Notes: generated by a model not told the origin, from the letters alone. Counted from the first letter of the stretch, positions 1 through 11,177 are shown. The stretch: DNA of 64,000 bases from Geosiphon pyriformis (GCA_016748015.1 JAAOMT010000034.1:104728-168727); one strand, 5' to 3'. Numbers and translations: made by a program.

Positions 1-2
1 TT

Positions 3-1190
3 GGAAAAACAGCAACCATCCAACATGCAACTAGCCGTTACTATTGGCCAAAAATGAGTTCAGACATAATCCAATACATAAAAAATTGTGACCCATGCCA
101 ATGAAGAGGAGAAGCAAAAACAATGGAATTATTAAGACCAATAAAAGTTGGACAGCCATTTGACAGAATCAGAATTGATTTAGTTGGACTCTTACCAATA
201 ACAACAAGAAACAACTGTTATATTGCAGTAGCCATGGACTATCTCACCAAATGGCCAGAAGCTAGAGCTATTAAAACAGCTGATGCTATTTCTGTAGCTC
301 AATTCGTACATGAAGACTTAATTTGCCAACATAGATGTCCACAAGAATTGCTATCAGATCAGAGCACACACTTCATAAACAGCACCTTAAAAGAACTTAG
401 CCAAAAATTTGGAATCAAGCAACCACTGTCATCACCATACCACCCTTAAACAAATGGATTAGTTGAAAGATTTAATCGCACATTATGCAAATTACTGGCG
501 AAAATTAGTAATGAACATGAAAAAGAATGGAATTTGTTCATACCAGCAGTACTACTAGCATATAGAACAGTAAAACAAGATACTACACAATTCACACCAT
601 TTGAACTAGTTTATAGAAGAAAAGCCACATTACCAGTTGAACTTACTATCCCAACTTATCTAAGTGACACTATCACGGAAGCAACATTCCAGGAAACACT
701 ACTTAGAAGAACATACGAATTAATGGGAACTTTAGAAAACAAAAGAAGAAAAGCAGCACAAAATATTGAACAATCACAAGAACAACAAAAAGTGAGACAT
801 GATAACCAGTTATCAGATAATATAATTAGCTACAAAATTGGAGATAAAGTATTGTTACATCGTACAAAAATAGAAAAACAGTGGAGTGGAAAATTTGATC
901 ACAAGTGGGATGGACCATTTTATATTTATGAAATACTTGGAAATAGAGCATACAAGCTAAAACTAGATAATAAAATATTAAGAAAAGCAGCACATGGTAA
1001 CCGGCTGAAATTCTATTACAGTAAACCAGTAATAACAACAAAAACACCCAGAATTGGAACACAATTACCTTTAATTCTACCAGAACAAATTCCATGAGAT
1101 TTAGAACCAATAGTTTTAATTGAACATTATTCAAAAAGATAATTAATCTTAGATCACAGCAAAAATGATTTAACAACCATAAAAACGCAT
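3..1190 (+). pseudogene. Element A: Ty3/gypsy integrase (3' part of pol), broken
   Basis: Integrase of an LTR retrotransposon, which would join element cDNA to the chromosome. The frame enters from beyond the window with the end of the zinc-binding region (YYWPKM, then CDPC), runs through the catalytic core and ends with a GPF-type C-terminal domain (KWDGPFYIYEILGN). The catalytic triad is visible: Asp at 177 (RIDLVG), Asp at 357 (LLSDQ) and Glu at 465 (NGLVERF), giving the D-35-E spacing of the family. Two point stops break it, TGA at 102-104 and TAA at 447-449 (probably from CAA). The frame ends at 1095-1097, and a weakly coding tail follows to the mosaic-end sequence at 1262. The LTR that follows matches that of element F, so A is the same family and carries the integrase that F lacks. 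Confidence 0.93.
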
Positions 1191-1261
1191 GCAAAAAATT
1201 CCAAAATAGCAGTCAAAATTAAAACAATGATACTTATTCCAAAAAACATCAACAATATAAC

Positions 1262-1280
1262 AGATGTGTATAAGAGACAG
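1262..1280 (+). other. Exact Tn5 mosaic end (tagmentation adapter sequence)
   Basis: The 19 bases AGATGTGTATAAGAGACAG are identical to the Tn5 mosaic end used in transposase-based sequencing libraries. They lie in the tail of element A. Sequence directly after it aligns with the pre-PPT tail of element F. The piece expected before it is missing: only about 165 bp separate the integrase end from this site, against several hundred bp in D. A chimeric read or assembly join is the simplest reading. Confidence 0.9.
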
Positions 1281-1334
1281 GTAATATAGAAATCAATAAA
1301 GAAATTAACTTCAATTTCGATGGAGCTCAATCTT

Positions 1335-1349
1335 GAAAGGAGGGGATAA
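1335..1349 (+). other. Polypurine tract of element A
   Basis: A purine run (AAAGGAGGGG at 1336-1345, then ATAA) lies directly before the LTR start. It is where plus-strand DNA synthesis would be primed. The same tract precedes the 3' LTR of element F at 34181-34190. Confidence 0.85.
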
Positions 1350-2229
1350 TGTTATGGTTTAAGAATTTAGCAAAAAGAATCATAAAAATAATACAAACTA
1401 TTCAATCATAATATAGCACAGTAATAATCTTAGAAAGGAAATGATTAACATAGTAGCAAATACTATCTCGTGATAGTGGCAAGCACCAGTTCACAATAGC
1501 AGCCAATACCAACTGGTGATAGCAGCAAACACCAGGTTGAAATATCAAAAAGAAAGTATTACAATGTGTTTTTTCGTAGAACTACAAACATGTATATATA
1601 CAGTAGTTTTAATATTGGGAAATAATCAATCAAATAATAATAAAAATCATAACTTATCAAGCAATAGATCCAATTTTATCCAACAAACTCCATTTTAAAT
1701 CATACTTTCAAATTAAATATCCCAAAAAACCTTTAAAAATCAAAAAGAAATGAAAAAAAATATTTAAAACTGAACTATCACAACCCAAAGTATTAAGAAA
1801 CTTACTTGTATTATTTATTGAATGAAACTATCATTCATCAACTGAATTCCTTGGAAAAATAATCCTTGATCAAGATTATTCACATTGTTACTAATTGATA
1901 AAAGCTTTATTGTAAGAATTAGAAAAGTGCTAAAGACCATTAACATTCTGTGTTTCTAGATTAGAAAAACACATCAGGCAATTGCAAGGATAGCCTCAGA
2001 GAAGACCCCAGACAGTGGGTAGATTTCAGTTCAGTCTCTGAAAAGGAGTACATAAATACACACAACAATCAAGAATCGAAGAATAACTTACATCACAACA
2101 GTAAAAAGAAAGCCTTCAGTATAACAGTGACATTATCACACAAATAGAATTAAGGAACTCATGAAAGACTGATTGCAATTAAAACGGGATATCAGCAATT
2201 AAATATAACAAGAAAATCATCCCGTAATA
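1350..2229 (+). repeat. Element A 3' LTR (A/F family)
   Basis: It starts TGTTATGG and ends near CCCGTAATA, a decayed form of CCCGTAACA. It aligns along its whole length with the two LTRs of element F (27328-28206 and 34195-35072). A TATA-like run (TGTATATATACAG) lies near 1590, just after a 23-bp tandem array. The element's 5' half lies outside the window. A short open frame at 1516-1698 recurs in the 3' LTR of F but is non-coding LTR sequence. Confidence 0.92.
1450..1541 (+). repeat. Four 23-bp tandem repeats in the element A LTR
   Basis: Four back-to-back units of 23 bp, of the form ATAGYRGCAAACACCANCTNGTG, end about 50 bp before the TATA-like box. The same array is at 27428-27519 and 34295-34386 in element F. 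The position suggests an upstream promoter element of the LTR; that role is inferred. Confidence 0.85.
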
Positions 2230-2234
2230 CCAGT

Positions 2235-3480
2235 TATGAAATTAGCCCTGTTTCTAAATTTTTTGATATTAATTATAAAGCAGTTTTGGTTTTGATTGGT
2301 CTAAGTGGTCTCTTAGATGTTTATTTGAATAGCAGTATAAGTAAACTAACAAAAATTGCTAAAAATTCAAATTCAAAAATACAGATAGTGCTAAATGAAT
2401 ATGATTTAGAAAGTATTTTTTTTCAAGTTTTTGTCAATAATAAATAAGTTTTCAAAAGCTAGAGTTTGTGGAAATTTGAATGTTATATAAGAGTTATTGA
2501 AAAAATGATAATGAAATCAGTTAATAAGATATTCTTTAAACTTTAGTTTAATGAGTTTTAGTGTTCAAAAAACAGACAGTTTTCAAGATTTTTTAAATTA
2601 GAAATGTTAATTGCCAAGATTATTAAGAAATTAAACTTAAATAACATATTTAAATTCAATCATTTTGTTAAAAAATAGTCATTTTTTGATGGCAAAAAAG
2701 CTGTTAAGATTATAAATATGGTTCAAAATAGTGATAAATTGATGTACATTTTTAAAAAATTGTCAACAATTCAGAAAAAGTACAAAAAGTTCAAGCTTAA
2801 TAAGTTAAAAATAGTGAAGAAATTATTTATTAGAAAGATAATTAAAAAGTGCATGAAAAGTTTTTGTTTTGATAAAAAATATATAATAAGTAGTATTTTG
2901 GATTAGTTTTTTTATAAAGTGGTTCTGAATTATTTAGTAATTGAAAGTAAGTTGGTTTTAAAGTCAGAAAAAATTAATCTTAATATCAACAAAATTATAG
3001 AAGACTGGACAAAAAAGTAGGTCATGCCTATAGTAATGTTTAATTTTTGAGCTTATCAATATATATCTTTAGACTATGTAAATAATAATGCTTTTTTGGA
3101 ATAATGAAAAAAATCAAAATAGAAGAATTAATTACAGTTAATAATAATCTATCTAATGACAAAACTGCTAGACTATTTGGCATTTTTAATGAATTTTAGA
3201 AGCATAATAGTAATATTGTAATAAAACATCTTTTGAAGTTTTTAAATATATTGTTACCAAAAGATTTTTCATGTTTTTCAATGCAAAAATTACAATACAT
3301 ACAATAGAAATTAACATTAAAATCATGCAAAAAAGGCCTACATTATCACATTTAATCAACAAAATCAGCTGGCAATCTGAAAATAAATGATCAATAATTA
3401 GTCTAATTATAACAAAAAAATATGACACAATCTAATAGTTTAACTAAGTTGAATACAAAGAAATCTTAACAAACTAAGAA
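2235..3480 (+). pseudogene. LINE ORF2 remnant (endonuclease C-end to start of reverse transcriptase)
   Basis: A decayed fragment of a non-LTR retrotransposon, starting immediately after the LTR of A. Conceptual translation gives FFDINYKAVLV with LSGLLDVYLNS, matching the C-terminal end of the apurinic-type endonuclease of Glomeromycotina LINEs. A Lys-rich linker follows (open at 2718-2906), then IIEDWTKK, then NNNLSNDKTARLFGIFNEF near 3140-3200, the start of the reverse transcriptase domain. The same order recurs in the second LINE near 60.5-61.5 kb (YWTKKHTVKAV; FFNDKAAELFNIFNKI). Many stops and frameshifts. The 5' part is missing, so A probably inserted into this LINE. Assignment rests on motif order, not a search. 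Confidence 0.75.
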
Positions 3481-3672
3481 ACACCAATGGAAATAAATAA
3501 TTGACATATGTAATTTGATAACAACAGGCTTTGTTATGCTTCAAGATTTTTATATGCTTTTATTAGAACAATCCAACATTCCAAATCTGTAATCAATAGT
3601 TAAAAATGATTACCAAGAAATGTAATCAATTGATCTACTTTTGATTATGTCGATCATAATCACAATTAATAT
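3481..3672. other. AT-rich spacer without recognisable gene
   Basis: Between the LINE remnant and the LTR of element B. Only AT-rich sequence with no open frame of note. It may be further decayed LINE sequence. Confidence 0.5.
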
Positions 3673-4351
3673 TGTTATGGTTGAAACCTACATTTCTTAT
3701 TAATTATCACATGTATTAGTCACTGATGTCATATAATTAACCATTCTATTTTTAGAAAGTGATCATTGACCTGATTATTGATCTGATCATTGACTTAATT
3801 GTTGACCTGATCATTGACTACTTTTAATATCTATATAAGTAATAAATCTCTTAGCTGTAAAAAAGCATAAAAAAATTAAAGAAAAAATAAAAATAAAATA
3901 ACAACTTTCATCTCAATTATTCTCTTATTGCTATTTTTTTTTTTCTTACCTTCAAGTATCTGAACATCTTGGAATAAAAGACTATTTGTTGGTTATTTTT
4001 TACCCTTTTCCTAAAATGTGTAATTGCAGCATTTGAAAATTATTGAATAAAACATGACTGAAAAGTACATCTGATACCTGATATTGAATTCCAAGAGTAC
4101 TAATATGAGGCATAAAATTATATCAGGTGTGATCATTTGTTGACAGTACAGACTATCCCTCTACCTTCAGATTTCCCAATTATCTTTTAAAAAGTACAGT
4201 AACTGAGATATTTTATGAGACTGATCTTTACACATTAAATTCTTACTTATTTAATTCGCTCCTTGAAGTTGAAATCTCTTTGATTATTTCCATCACACTA
4301 CAATCCTGTTCTCTCTTGCTATCTGTTAGCTTGTTACTCTAACCCATAACA
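3673..4351 (+). repeat. Element B 5' LTR
   Basis: A 679-bp LTR defined by perfect 8-bp inverted ends, TGTTATGG at 3673-3680 and CCATAACA at 4344-4351. A primer-binding-like site follows seven bases later. A 12-bp tandem array (3767-3818) precedes a TATA-like box (TATATAAG near 3832). No second copy of this LTR is in the window, so the 3' half of B was lost or lies elsewhere. Confidence 0.85.
3767..3818 (+). repeat. 12-bp tandem repeats upstream of the element B TATA box
   Basis: Four 12-bp units, TGACCTGATTAT, TGATCTGATCAT, TGACTTAATTGT and TGACCTGATCAT, then TGAC. They end 13 bp before TATATAAG. The units contain TGATCA-like palindromes and resemble a cluster of transcription-factor sites, by position only. 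Confidence 0.85.
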
Positions 4352-4357
4352 TAAAAG

Positions 4358-4374
4358 TGGTGCTTTTTGTGAGG
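4358..4374 (+). other. Primer binding site of element B
   Basis: TGGTGCTTTTTGTGAGG, close to TGGTGCTCCCTGTGAGG seen after the LTRs of D, E and H. It is where a tRNA 3' end would prime minus-strand cDNA. The tRNA was not identified. Confidence 0.65.
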
Positions 4375-4529
4375 TTGTTAAATTCCACTTTGTTTTCTAT
4401 TGTATGGGTTATTATTTATATCTGCCACAACAATCAAAAGAACATTTTAAAGCACACAACAAAAATAATCTAAATTTTATTGAACTTAATCCTTTGCTCT
4501 TCTGCTTGATTTGCTTTCCCATTGAAAAA

Positions 4530-6252
4530 CAATCCAGCAGATAATTCCAAGACTTTTGGAACTGGTTTCTAAATGAGCATTTAGCTAAAACCTATACAGC
4601 CTATACAACTTATTACTTTGATCAAGCTTATTTTGAAGACAATTTTGAAGAAAGAAACAACAGCATTAATCAGCTTTTATATTCCACAACCTTTAAACAA
4701 CAGTCTCCTAATTTCGAATATCTGAATCATCAAATCTATACTTGGATTGCTGCTCATCAATCAACTAAAACTCCTCTTGAAACAGAAGAAAAAAGCTATC
4801 AAACTGTTTCTGTTTTTAATCTTTTCTCAAGTAAATCAAATTATTCTACTCAAATGATAACTCCTGAACCAATGGCTAATAATCCTCTGCAACAGAACAT
4901 TTTGATTGCTCTCCAAGGCATACAAACTGCTTTGAGAAGAAGAAACAACACCTCACTATCCTTATTCAGAGACAATGCACAAGATCTAATTAAATAGTTG
5001 GATAATTTTAAGAGAGCAGCTACTGCAAATCAATATAATGATGAATACAAGTTCCAAATCATTGGTGGCTACCTTCAAGGCTCTCCTGCTACTTAGTTCT
5101 CACAAAAAACCAATGCCAATGCTCAGCAAAGAATCATTAAATAGACACTGGCAAATGCTGAAGAAGATAATATCTCTTTTACTACCTGGTTTAAAATGAA
5201 ATTTAGAACTCCTATTTTAATATCCAAATAGCATATGGAATTAGAAAAAAGAACTTAAGGTTCTGATGAAGTTGTAACTGAATATGCCAAAGCAATCAGA
5301 AAATTAATCAAGCAAGTAGATTCTGAAAAAAACTGGACAGAAGAGCAAAAGATTTATTCCTTTACAAAAGAATTGAGAACTGATCTTTCCTATGCTCTTT
5401 GGCTCCTCTTAGCACTGAAAGACAATCCCACAATAGATATGACCATTGAACTTGTCCAAAGAATAAAAGACAATCAAAGAATACACCTAGGATCTACACT
5501 TTTAGTTTTTGTTTCTGTTTCTGTTATGGCTTTTGCTCCCCAAATGGCTGTTACCTCTTTTGCTGCCCGAATTCAAAACCCAAATAAACAGTTAATAGAT
5601 AAACTTACAGCTAATCTTGCCTAGTTACTGGAATCCTTAACCCAAGCAGTCAGAGAGAATTAACAACCTTAAAAACCCAGATTTGAACCCTATTTTAATC
5701 AATCTTAGCAATCTCCTTATTAAAGACAACAAAATCGTGGCCTATCTGTGTGTTATTACTGTGAATTAACTGGACATTTTTCCAGAGATTGTAACAATCC
5801 TCCCCTGCCTCTTTTAGCTCCCAGAAACAATGACAATCAAAACAACAGAACTATTAACAACAATGTTCCCAATCAAAGATCCAATTATGCCAACATTAAT
5901 TTCTTTGGAGAAAATTTCTTAGTTGAAGCCACTGTTTATTAGTCTTTAAACTGGTAGGCACATCTTCAAAGAGTGAGAGTGCAAGCCAACCAGAAGAAAG
6001 CCTCTTTTATGCTTTTAATCTAACTGATAATGACCATAATATAAATAAACTAGCAATCAACACTTTTGAATTAACAAGAAAGAAGAAAAAAGCCAAGATT
6101 GATTTCGTTATAGATCTAAAGAAAACTTTTACATCAACTACTAATAACAATAAGCCATCAAAGGCTAAAGTTTTTAAAAATTTTCCAAAGTTAGAACCTC
6201 CAGAAATTGTACAAAAATCTGGACCCTATTCTGTTGTCAAAGATCTCATGAA
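4530..6252 (+). pseudogene. Element B gag with CCHC knuckle, truncated before protease
   Basis: Capsid/nucleocapsid gene of a second gypsy family, unlike the gag of C-H. One frame can be followed from about 4530 through a start-like Met at 4872 (MANNPLQQN) to 5942, broken by TAG and TAA codons that look like former CAG, CAA or TGG. It ends with a zinc knuckle, CYYCELTGHFSRDC (CX2CX4HX4C), near 5751-5793. From 5942 coding continues in the -1 frame (VFKLVGTSSKSE) to about 6252 (EPPEIVQKSGPYSVVKDLM), the region before the aspartic protease in such elements. The shift could be a programmed frameshift or decay. At 6258 the LTR of element C cuts it; no B protease or RT was found in the window. Confidence 0.85.
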
Positions 6253-6257
6253 AATAC

Positions 6258-6547
6258 TGTTACAAGTAATTATTTGGGGTCTCAAAGCAAATAACAAACT
6301 CATAACTTGGTGCTCAATTGTTGACTAATAATAGTTTCTGAAGGTTTTTGTGATCTAAAGATTTTGGTTGGGTTCTTTATATAATGGACAGAGATTCTAA
6401 TGTGATTTTTTTTTAATGGTATTTTAAGAGTCAACTCATAAGTTAAGTAATTATTGTCTGTCACTTCCCAGAATTGCAATTCCATCAATTCTTTTTTTAG
6501 CATAATGGCTAACAATTTCCTGGTAAGCTATCCTTAAATCTAAGTGT
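6258..6547 (-). repeat. Element C 3' LTR, left piece
   Basis: Terminal part of a minus-strand LTR. On the plus strand it begins TGTTACAAG and runs to AAATCTAAGTGT, where element D is inserted. The last four bases GTGT (6544-6547) are the left copy of D's target duplication. The LTR resumes at 16602. Comparison with the intact 36244-37047 copy (AAATCTAAGTGTCTACCC near 36525) shows the uninterrupted sequence. Confidence 0.9.
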
Positions 6548-7337
6548 TGTTACTCATAAAAAAAAAACAGATATAGAAAATAGTAGACCAATAGGAAAGT
6601 AGTAGTTAGCACATAAGCATATTGCTTAGCAATGTGGAGCAATGTCAAAAATTATGACACATTGCTCAAGAAATTATAGCACATTGCTCAAAAATATGAG
6701 CAATCTTGTAGAACATCAATTATGTATATATAATAGTAGTATTAGAAGAAAAAAAGACAGACCTCTTAGTTTAGATTTGATCTAAGCAACCTTCTATTCA
6801 CAAATATCAAATAAATAATTATTTACTATCTCAATTTACTTTTCACTATCAATACTTCATGTTGATAGTAATTAATACTTAAACCACACTAGAACAATAG
6901 TTCTTAATCATGGCTATTGATGAGATACTAACATTTATTGCCTTGACTTGTTTCTTTATTTTCTTTTCATTTCCTTTTGTTATTTCTTTTGTTTTACTAA
7001 TTGATTAAAGAAAAAAAGTGCTGAATTATTAATGTCAAGGATAGTTAGGTAAAAGACCCCAAAGGAAGGGTATAACATTGAAAATTTAAGGATAGCTTAC
7101 CAGAAGGGCATCTTTGCCAAATTTCTGGCCACCATACTGAGAAAGAAATTCAATAGAATTGCAATTCCAGAAGATTACTAAAAAGACAACAATTGAATCT
7201 CTGTTCATTATACAAAGAACTCAACAACACAATCTTCAGACTATTAAAACCTTCAGAAACCAACATTATTGTATTAATTGAGCACCAAGTTACAGGTTTG
7301 TTATTTGCTTTGAGACCTCAAATAATTAACTATAATA
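6548..7337 (+). repeat. Element D 5' LTR
   Basis: Starts TGTTACTCATAAAA and ends TATAATA, decayed from the CTGTAACA end seen at 24685-24692. A TATA-like run (TATGTATATATA) lies near 6720. Between the start and the TATA box are copies of a palindromic unit, CATTGCTTAGCAATG and variants. It is about 100 bp shorter than the 3' LTR because it has fewer of these units. Confidence 0.92.
6610..6710 (+). repeat. Palindromic TTGCTNAGCAA array in the D 5' LTR
   Basis: Repeated ACATTGCT... and TTGCTTAGCAATG half-palindromes directly upstream of the TATA-like box. Equivalent arrays are at about 15770-15945 (D 3' LTR), 16990-17135 and 36915-36980 (C LTRs), and a short one near 53960-54010 (G). Copy number differs between LTRs of the same element. 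Confidence 0.8.
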
Positions 7338-7339
7338 TT

Positions 7340-7354
7340 TGGTGCTCCCTGTGA
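7340..7354 (+). other. Primer binding site of element D
   Basis: TGGTGCTCCCTGTGA, two T bases after the LTR end. The same motif follows the 5' LTRs of E (22614), H (46437, minus) and, with changes, C and G. The complementary tRNA would have an acceptor 5' strand reading GCUCCCU; it was not identified. Confidence 0.8.
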
Positions 7355-7401
7355 AATATAATCCTACAAAGAACCAGCACCAATACAACAACAATCCAAA
7401 A

Positions 7402-9114
7402 GTGGCAGAACTAGAAAGAATAGGAACAAACCATTTAGAATTCACCAAATACTTATTTTAACACTATTGTTAACACTTGAGATTAACCAACAACCACTTA
7501 TTAGCAAAATTAGGCTTCAATTTCTATGTCAATAAGAGAATTTCATATTTGCTAAGAGTACCAGTAGAAACCAACTTAGCCAGAAAAAATTTCTACAATG
7601 GATTAATCCAAAATACTAGCTTATCAGCAAATTATAATTTCACAGCCATTTTCACTAAAATCAATAAAAAAATTGAACATTACACTCAACAAAGATACCC
7701 AATTACCTATGCAAACAAAGACAAAAGAAAACTACAAACACCAGTAATAACACCACAAAGAATACAACCACCTATTTGGAAGAAAACAAGAATAGAATCT
7801 ACTACCAATTCATCATACCATTATACACCTGGAAGCATCATTAATATCTTATTAGCAGGTGTGTTTACATTAAACATGACATCAATAATTGGATGACTAC
7901 TATTTTAAAATAAACAAAAGAAAGCAGAATTATTAAGAACCTATGGCAATTACTTTGAAGAATTTAAATCGTGATTGCTGATGTCATCAGAAATTTAATT
8001 ACCACCACCTCCACCAAATTTTGAAACCATAAGTTCTTGGGAATTAATAGAATTAGAAAAAAAAGAAGACAATAATCAGGAATTCAACTATCAAAACCCG
8101 ATTATTGAAAACCATGAAATTAAAACTCCAAATGTTCAAACTCAGCAAAACCTGATTTTGGAAAATTTGGAAATTGAAACTCCAAATTTTCAAACTTTGA
8201 AAAACCAAACTGATCCCAATCTTGACATTAATAATTAACAATACTTACTGCCAGTAATTGTTATCAATCCATTACCAGTTGCTACATTACAACAATTATC
8301 ACCACAACAACAACCAAACTTGGATCCAATAATATATGCCCCAATAACAAAGCTCAAAAAGTTTACAAGTGAAAAAGATAACACCCAAATGTGACTAAAC
8401 AATGTTGAAAAAGCCATTGCAGCCAACAGATGGAATGACACCAAAGCCATGCAAGCCATTCCATATTTCTTTTAGGATACTACCAACTTATAGTATCAAA
8501 GCTTGATTAACAAACCTCAAGATTTTAATACATTTAAACTTGCATTCCTGCAATATTTTAGCAATAATAATAGCATTAACCGATTGGCCAACACTTTCAC
8601 CACCATCAAGCAAGGAGAAAATAAAGCAGTTACCACTTACTTGGAATGTTTCCACAGAAATCTGCACCAGATTCAGGCCATACAGACCAATTATTTCACA
8701 GCACCACAAATCCTAAACCAATTTATTAGAGGCCTGTGCAGTAGCATCCTCCAACATATATATTTAATGCATTTAGCAGACTTTCAAGCTGCAGTTACAA
8801 ATGCCAGAAATTTTGAAGCAGCTGAATTCAAAGCCAACCATGTCCAAGCTGTAAATCTAGTAATAAACAGATTATCTGACTTGGATTCCAAATTGAAGCA
8901 ATTCAGTGAATCAATCAATCAGAAATTAGAGGGATACTTAGCTAACAACAATCAGGCAATTTATCAACCTTTTCAACAATGCAATAATCAAGAAAACTTT
9001 AATCACACCCAAAATCAACCACATTTAGCATCAGCAACCAATTACCAGTGGCAGCAGAAAATGCATGTATGCTATTATTGTGGTAAACAAGAACATTTGC
9101 AATTTGAATGCTGA
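7402..9114 (+). pseudogene. Element D gag
   Basis: Capsid/nucleocapsid region. The frame can be followed from GTG GCA GAA at 7402, where a start codon is expected, through the N-terminal region (open 7477-7896) and a Pro/Gln-rich linker containing a repeated peptide (EIKTPNVQT, EIETPNFQT). It then enters the retrotransposon-gag capsid core (open 8503-9114: PQDFNTFKLAFLQYF, QILNQFIRGL). It ends with the CCHC knuckle CYYCGKQEHLQFEC. Stops include TGA, TAG and TAA at former Trp or Gln codons. No ATG fits the start; five related copies share the GTG. Confidence 0.88.
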
Positions 9115-9450
9115 AAAAAAATAAGTGACTTAAAATCAGTTAATCAATATTAAAACTCCAATCACCGACTTCAAACTTAGAATTACATCAGTAATTAATT
9201 ACCAAAACAATATCAATCTTAATTACATTACTTTTCAATGATGCAACTAATTTATCAAATCCCAATGATGCAGCAATTATACTCATCTCCAGTATATCAG
9301 TCTCTAACATTAATCTATCAACCAACAACACCCATAATCTATCAACCACCACAGCCACAAATAATCTATTAGACATCAGCAATCTCAATCTCAAACTCAG
9401 CTCATATAATATCAAGAAATTCCAGACCCAGAGTTACTTAAAACTAGAGA

Positions 9451-10065
9451 TTGGTAATGGTTGTTCACCAACTGATTCCCAGCTTCTCAAACCAGTTATT
9501 GAGATCATGCCAGCAGAGTTCAGAAACTGGGTATACTCAAAACCTAAGTTTCCAGAACTATTTAAGTCTCTTGGTAACTCCAGAAGATGCCTCATCCAAC
9601 AACACAGAACCCAACCAAAAACAACTATTCACTAGCAATATACTTCTGGCCATTATTACCAATAATAACTTACTCGTAGCTATCTTTCTGTTCAAACTTG
9701 AGGAACTAACATTTACACTCTTGTTCAGTAGAGCTGCACTTGAGAAAAAACCCATCACCGCCATATACACTGATGTCAAAGTTAATGGCCACTCTATCAA
9801 GTTTATTCTTAATAGTAGATCAGTAAGCAGCATTATTACATGACAACTTATGAACCAATTAGGTTACCAAGTTAATTGTGCTACCAGCACCAGAATCATA
9901 ACTGCCAATAGAGCAACCAAAACTTCAATTGGTGAAATAAATGACTTCCTATTTGAAGTCAATGGCATCATAATACCAATTAAAGTATTGGTAATAGAAG
10001 CAACTCAATACCAAGCTTTTGTTAGAAACAACTGGCTATCTAAAACCAATGCTGTGCTTGACTGA
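9451..10065 (+). pseudogene. Element D aspartic protease, active site lost
   Basis: Retropepsin-like domain that would process Gag-Pol. The region AAIYTDVKVNGHSIK-like then FILNSRSVSSII (near 9800-9837) aligns with LILDSGSAGSIIT of element H. The catalytic Asp is Asn and the Gly is Arg (DSG to NSR), both G-to-A changes. A TGA follows the active site. The C-terminal half (QLGYQVN, IPIKVLVIEATQYQAFV, NNWLSKTN) is intact in the next open stretch. Same frame as gag. Confidence 0.88.
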
Positions 10066-10479
10066 AACATCCAAGAACTGTAGCTCAACCAGAACAGCCT
10101 CCACACATGCATGCCAGCCACTTATGGTCATTTCAAGACTACTACTAACAACATACCACTCATTAAATTAAAAGAAAAAGAAAAAGAAAAAAAAATTACC
10201 TAAGAAGCCTACTAAGTTTCCTGGACTGACATTAAGCACAATGAGTTGCCACCAGTACTATCCTGGAATAACAATGAAAAAAGAAAGAAAAAGGAAGAAC
10301 TTACTGAAAATACTAACCAAACATGGTAAACTAATAACAATGACACCAAACTGACACCAACTTGGGAATAGGAAGAGAATACAAAAGAAAAAAAAAAGAA
10401 AAAGAAGAAAAGTCAGCACCAACCACTATCACTACTCATATTCCCTATACCTATACCATACCACCACCATCTAACTATT

Positions 10480-11130
10480 ATTGACCCAAACTAGTATGCA
10501 TTAACTGTAACAAAAAATTGTTTACAATGGGCACATATTGTGACAACAAAGAAGAATAGCCAATAACAACTAAATTCTATTGCCACCTATGTCTCATTAA
10601 TTGGTTCAGATGACCAAAAAGACAAAAAAAATAGGACAATAAACCATGCTTGGCTTGTGATGAAACTCTTTTTGACAAAAAAATGTGGAATGACATCTCT
10701 GGAAAAGGAGAAACATATGACAAATTGTGTCAGTACATAATCCTAATAAGCAACTGGGTGAGAAAAAGGACATCAATAGAAACAGTCTGGAGGAAAGCAG
10801 TAAAATGGTTAAATAAATGTCCACATAATAATGACAAAATTTGGCAAATGGCTCTTACCAAAATTAAAGAAGCATTACCAGAAGAAATAAAAACCATTAA
10901 AAACAACCCAATAGAACTTGACTGGAGCCCAAACCCAAATATTGTCCTAGAGCCAATGGACCCAGAACAATTCCATGAGTACTACCAAGAATTAGCACCC
11001 ACTTGAGAAGAACAAAAGCAATGGTTAGAAGAAATAAACACATAACTATGTGACTATTGTTTAATCCCATGTGACTTTTAATATTGTAATGAGTGTGATC
11101 TCATTTACAATCTGCCACCACACATGATCT
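10480..11130 (+). pseudogene. Element D Cys-rich (putative zinc-binding) module
   Basis: A conserved region between protease and dUTPase that I cannot assign to a known family. Visible pairs are CINC near 10497, a further Cys after GTY, YCHLC near 10580, and CLAC near 10655, followed by LCQYIILISNWV. An alpha-rich stretch follows (open 10650-11006). A second cluster lies near 11045-11100: LCDYCLIPC then YCNEC. The same Cys pattern appears in C, F, G and H. Frame differs from the upstream gag-protease frame, so a frameshift lies between 10066 and 10650; the gap is rich in GAAAAA runs. Confidence 0.75.
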
Positions 11131-11177
11131 AAACAATTCCAGAGAAAGATAAATCAATCAGCAGCTGCACATTAGAA

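Noticed and set aside
1516-1698. A 60-codon open frame conserved at 34358-34540
   Set aside because: It lies in LTR sequence and overlaps the 23-bp array and the TATA-like box. Conservation follows from the LTR being a repeat.
6610-6710. Regularly spaced palindromic repeats that could suggest a CRISPR array
   Set aside because: Units are imperfect, spacers are not unique, and they lie in LTR promoters of a eukaryotic element.
6900-7020. TACTAAC followed by a long pyrimidine tract in the LTRs, resembling an intron branch site and acceptor
   Set aside because: The motif is changed in both LTRs of C and no convincing donor was seen upstream. Left as a possibility under the GTG-start finding only.
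8235-8459. Antisense open frames with hydrophobic translations over gag and pol (for example 8235-8459, 9558-9833, 26028-26321, 44376-44667)
   Set aside because: They are complements of better-supported retrotransposon frames; Asn/Gln-rich coding strands give Leu/Val/Ile-rich antisense frames.
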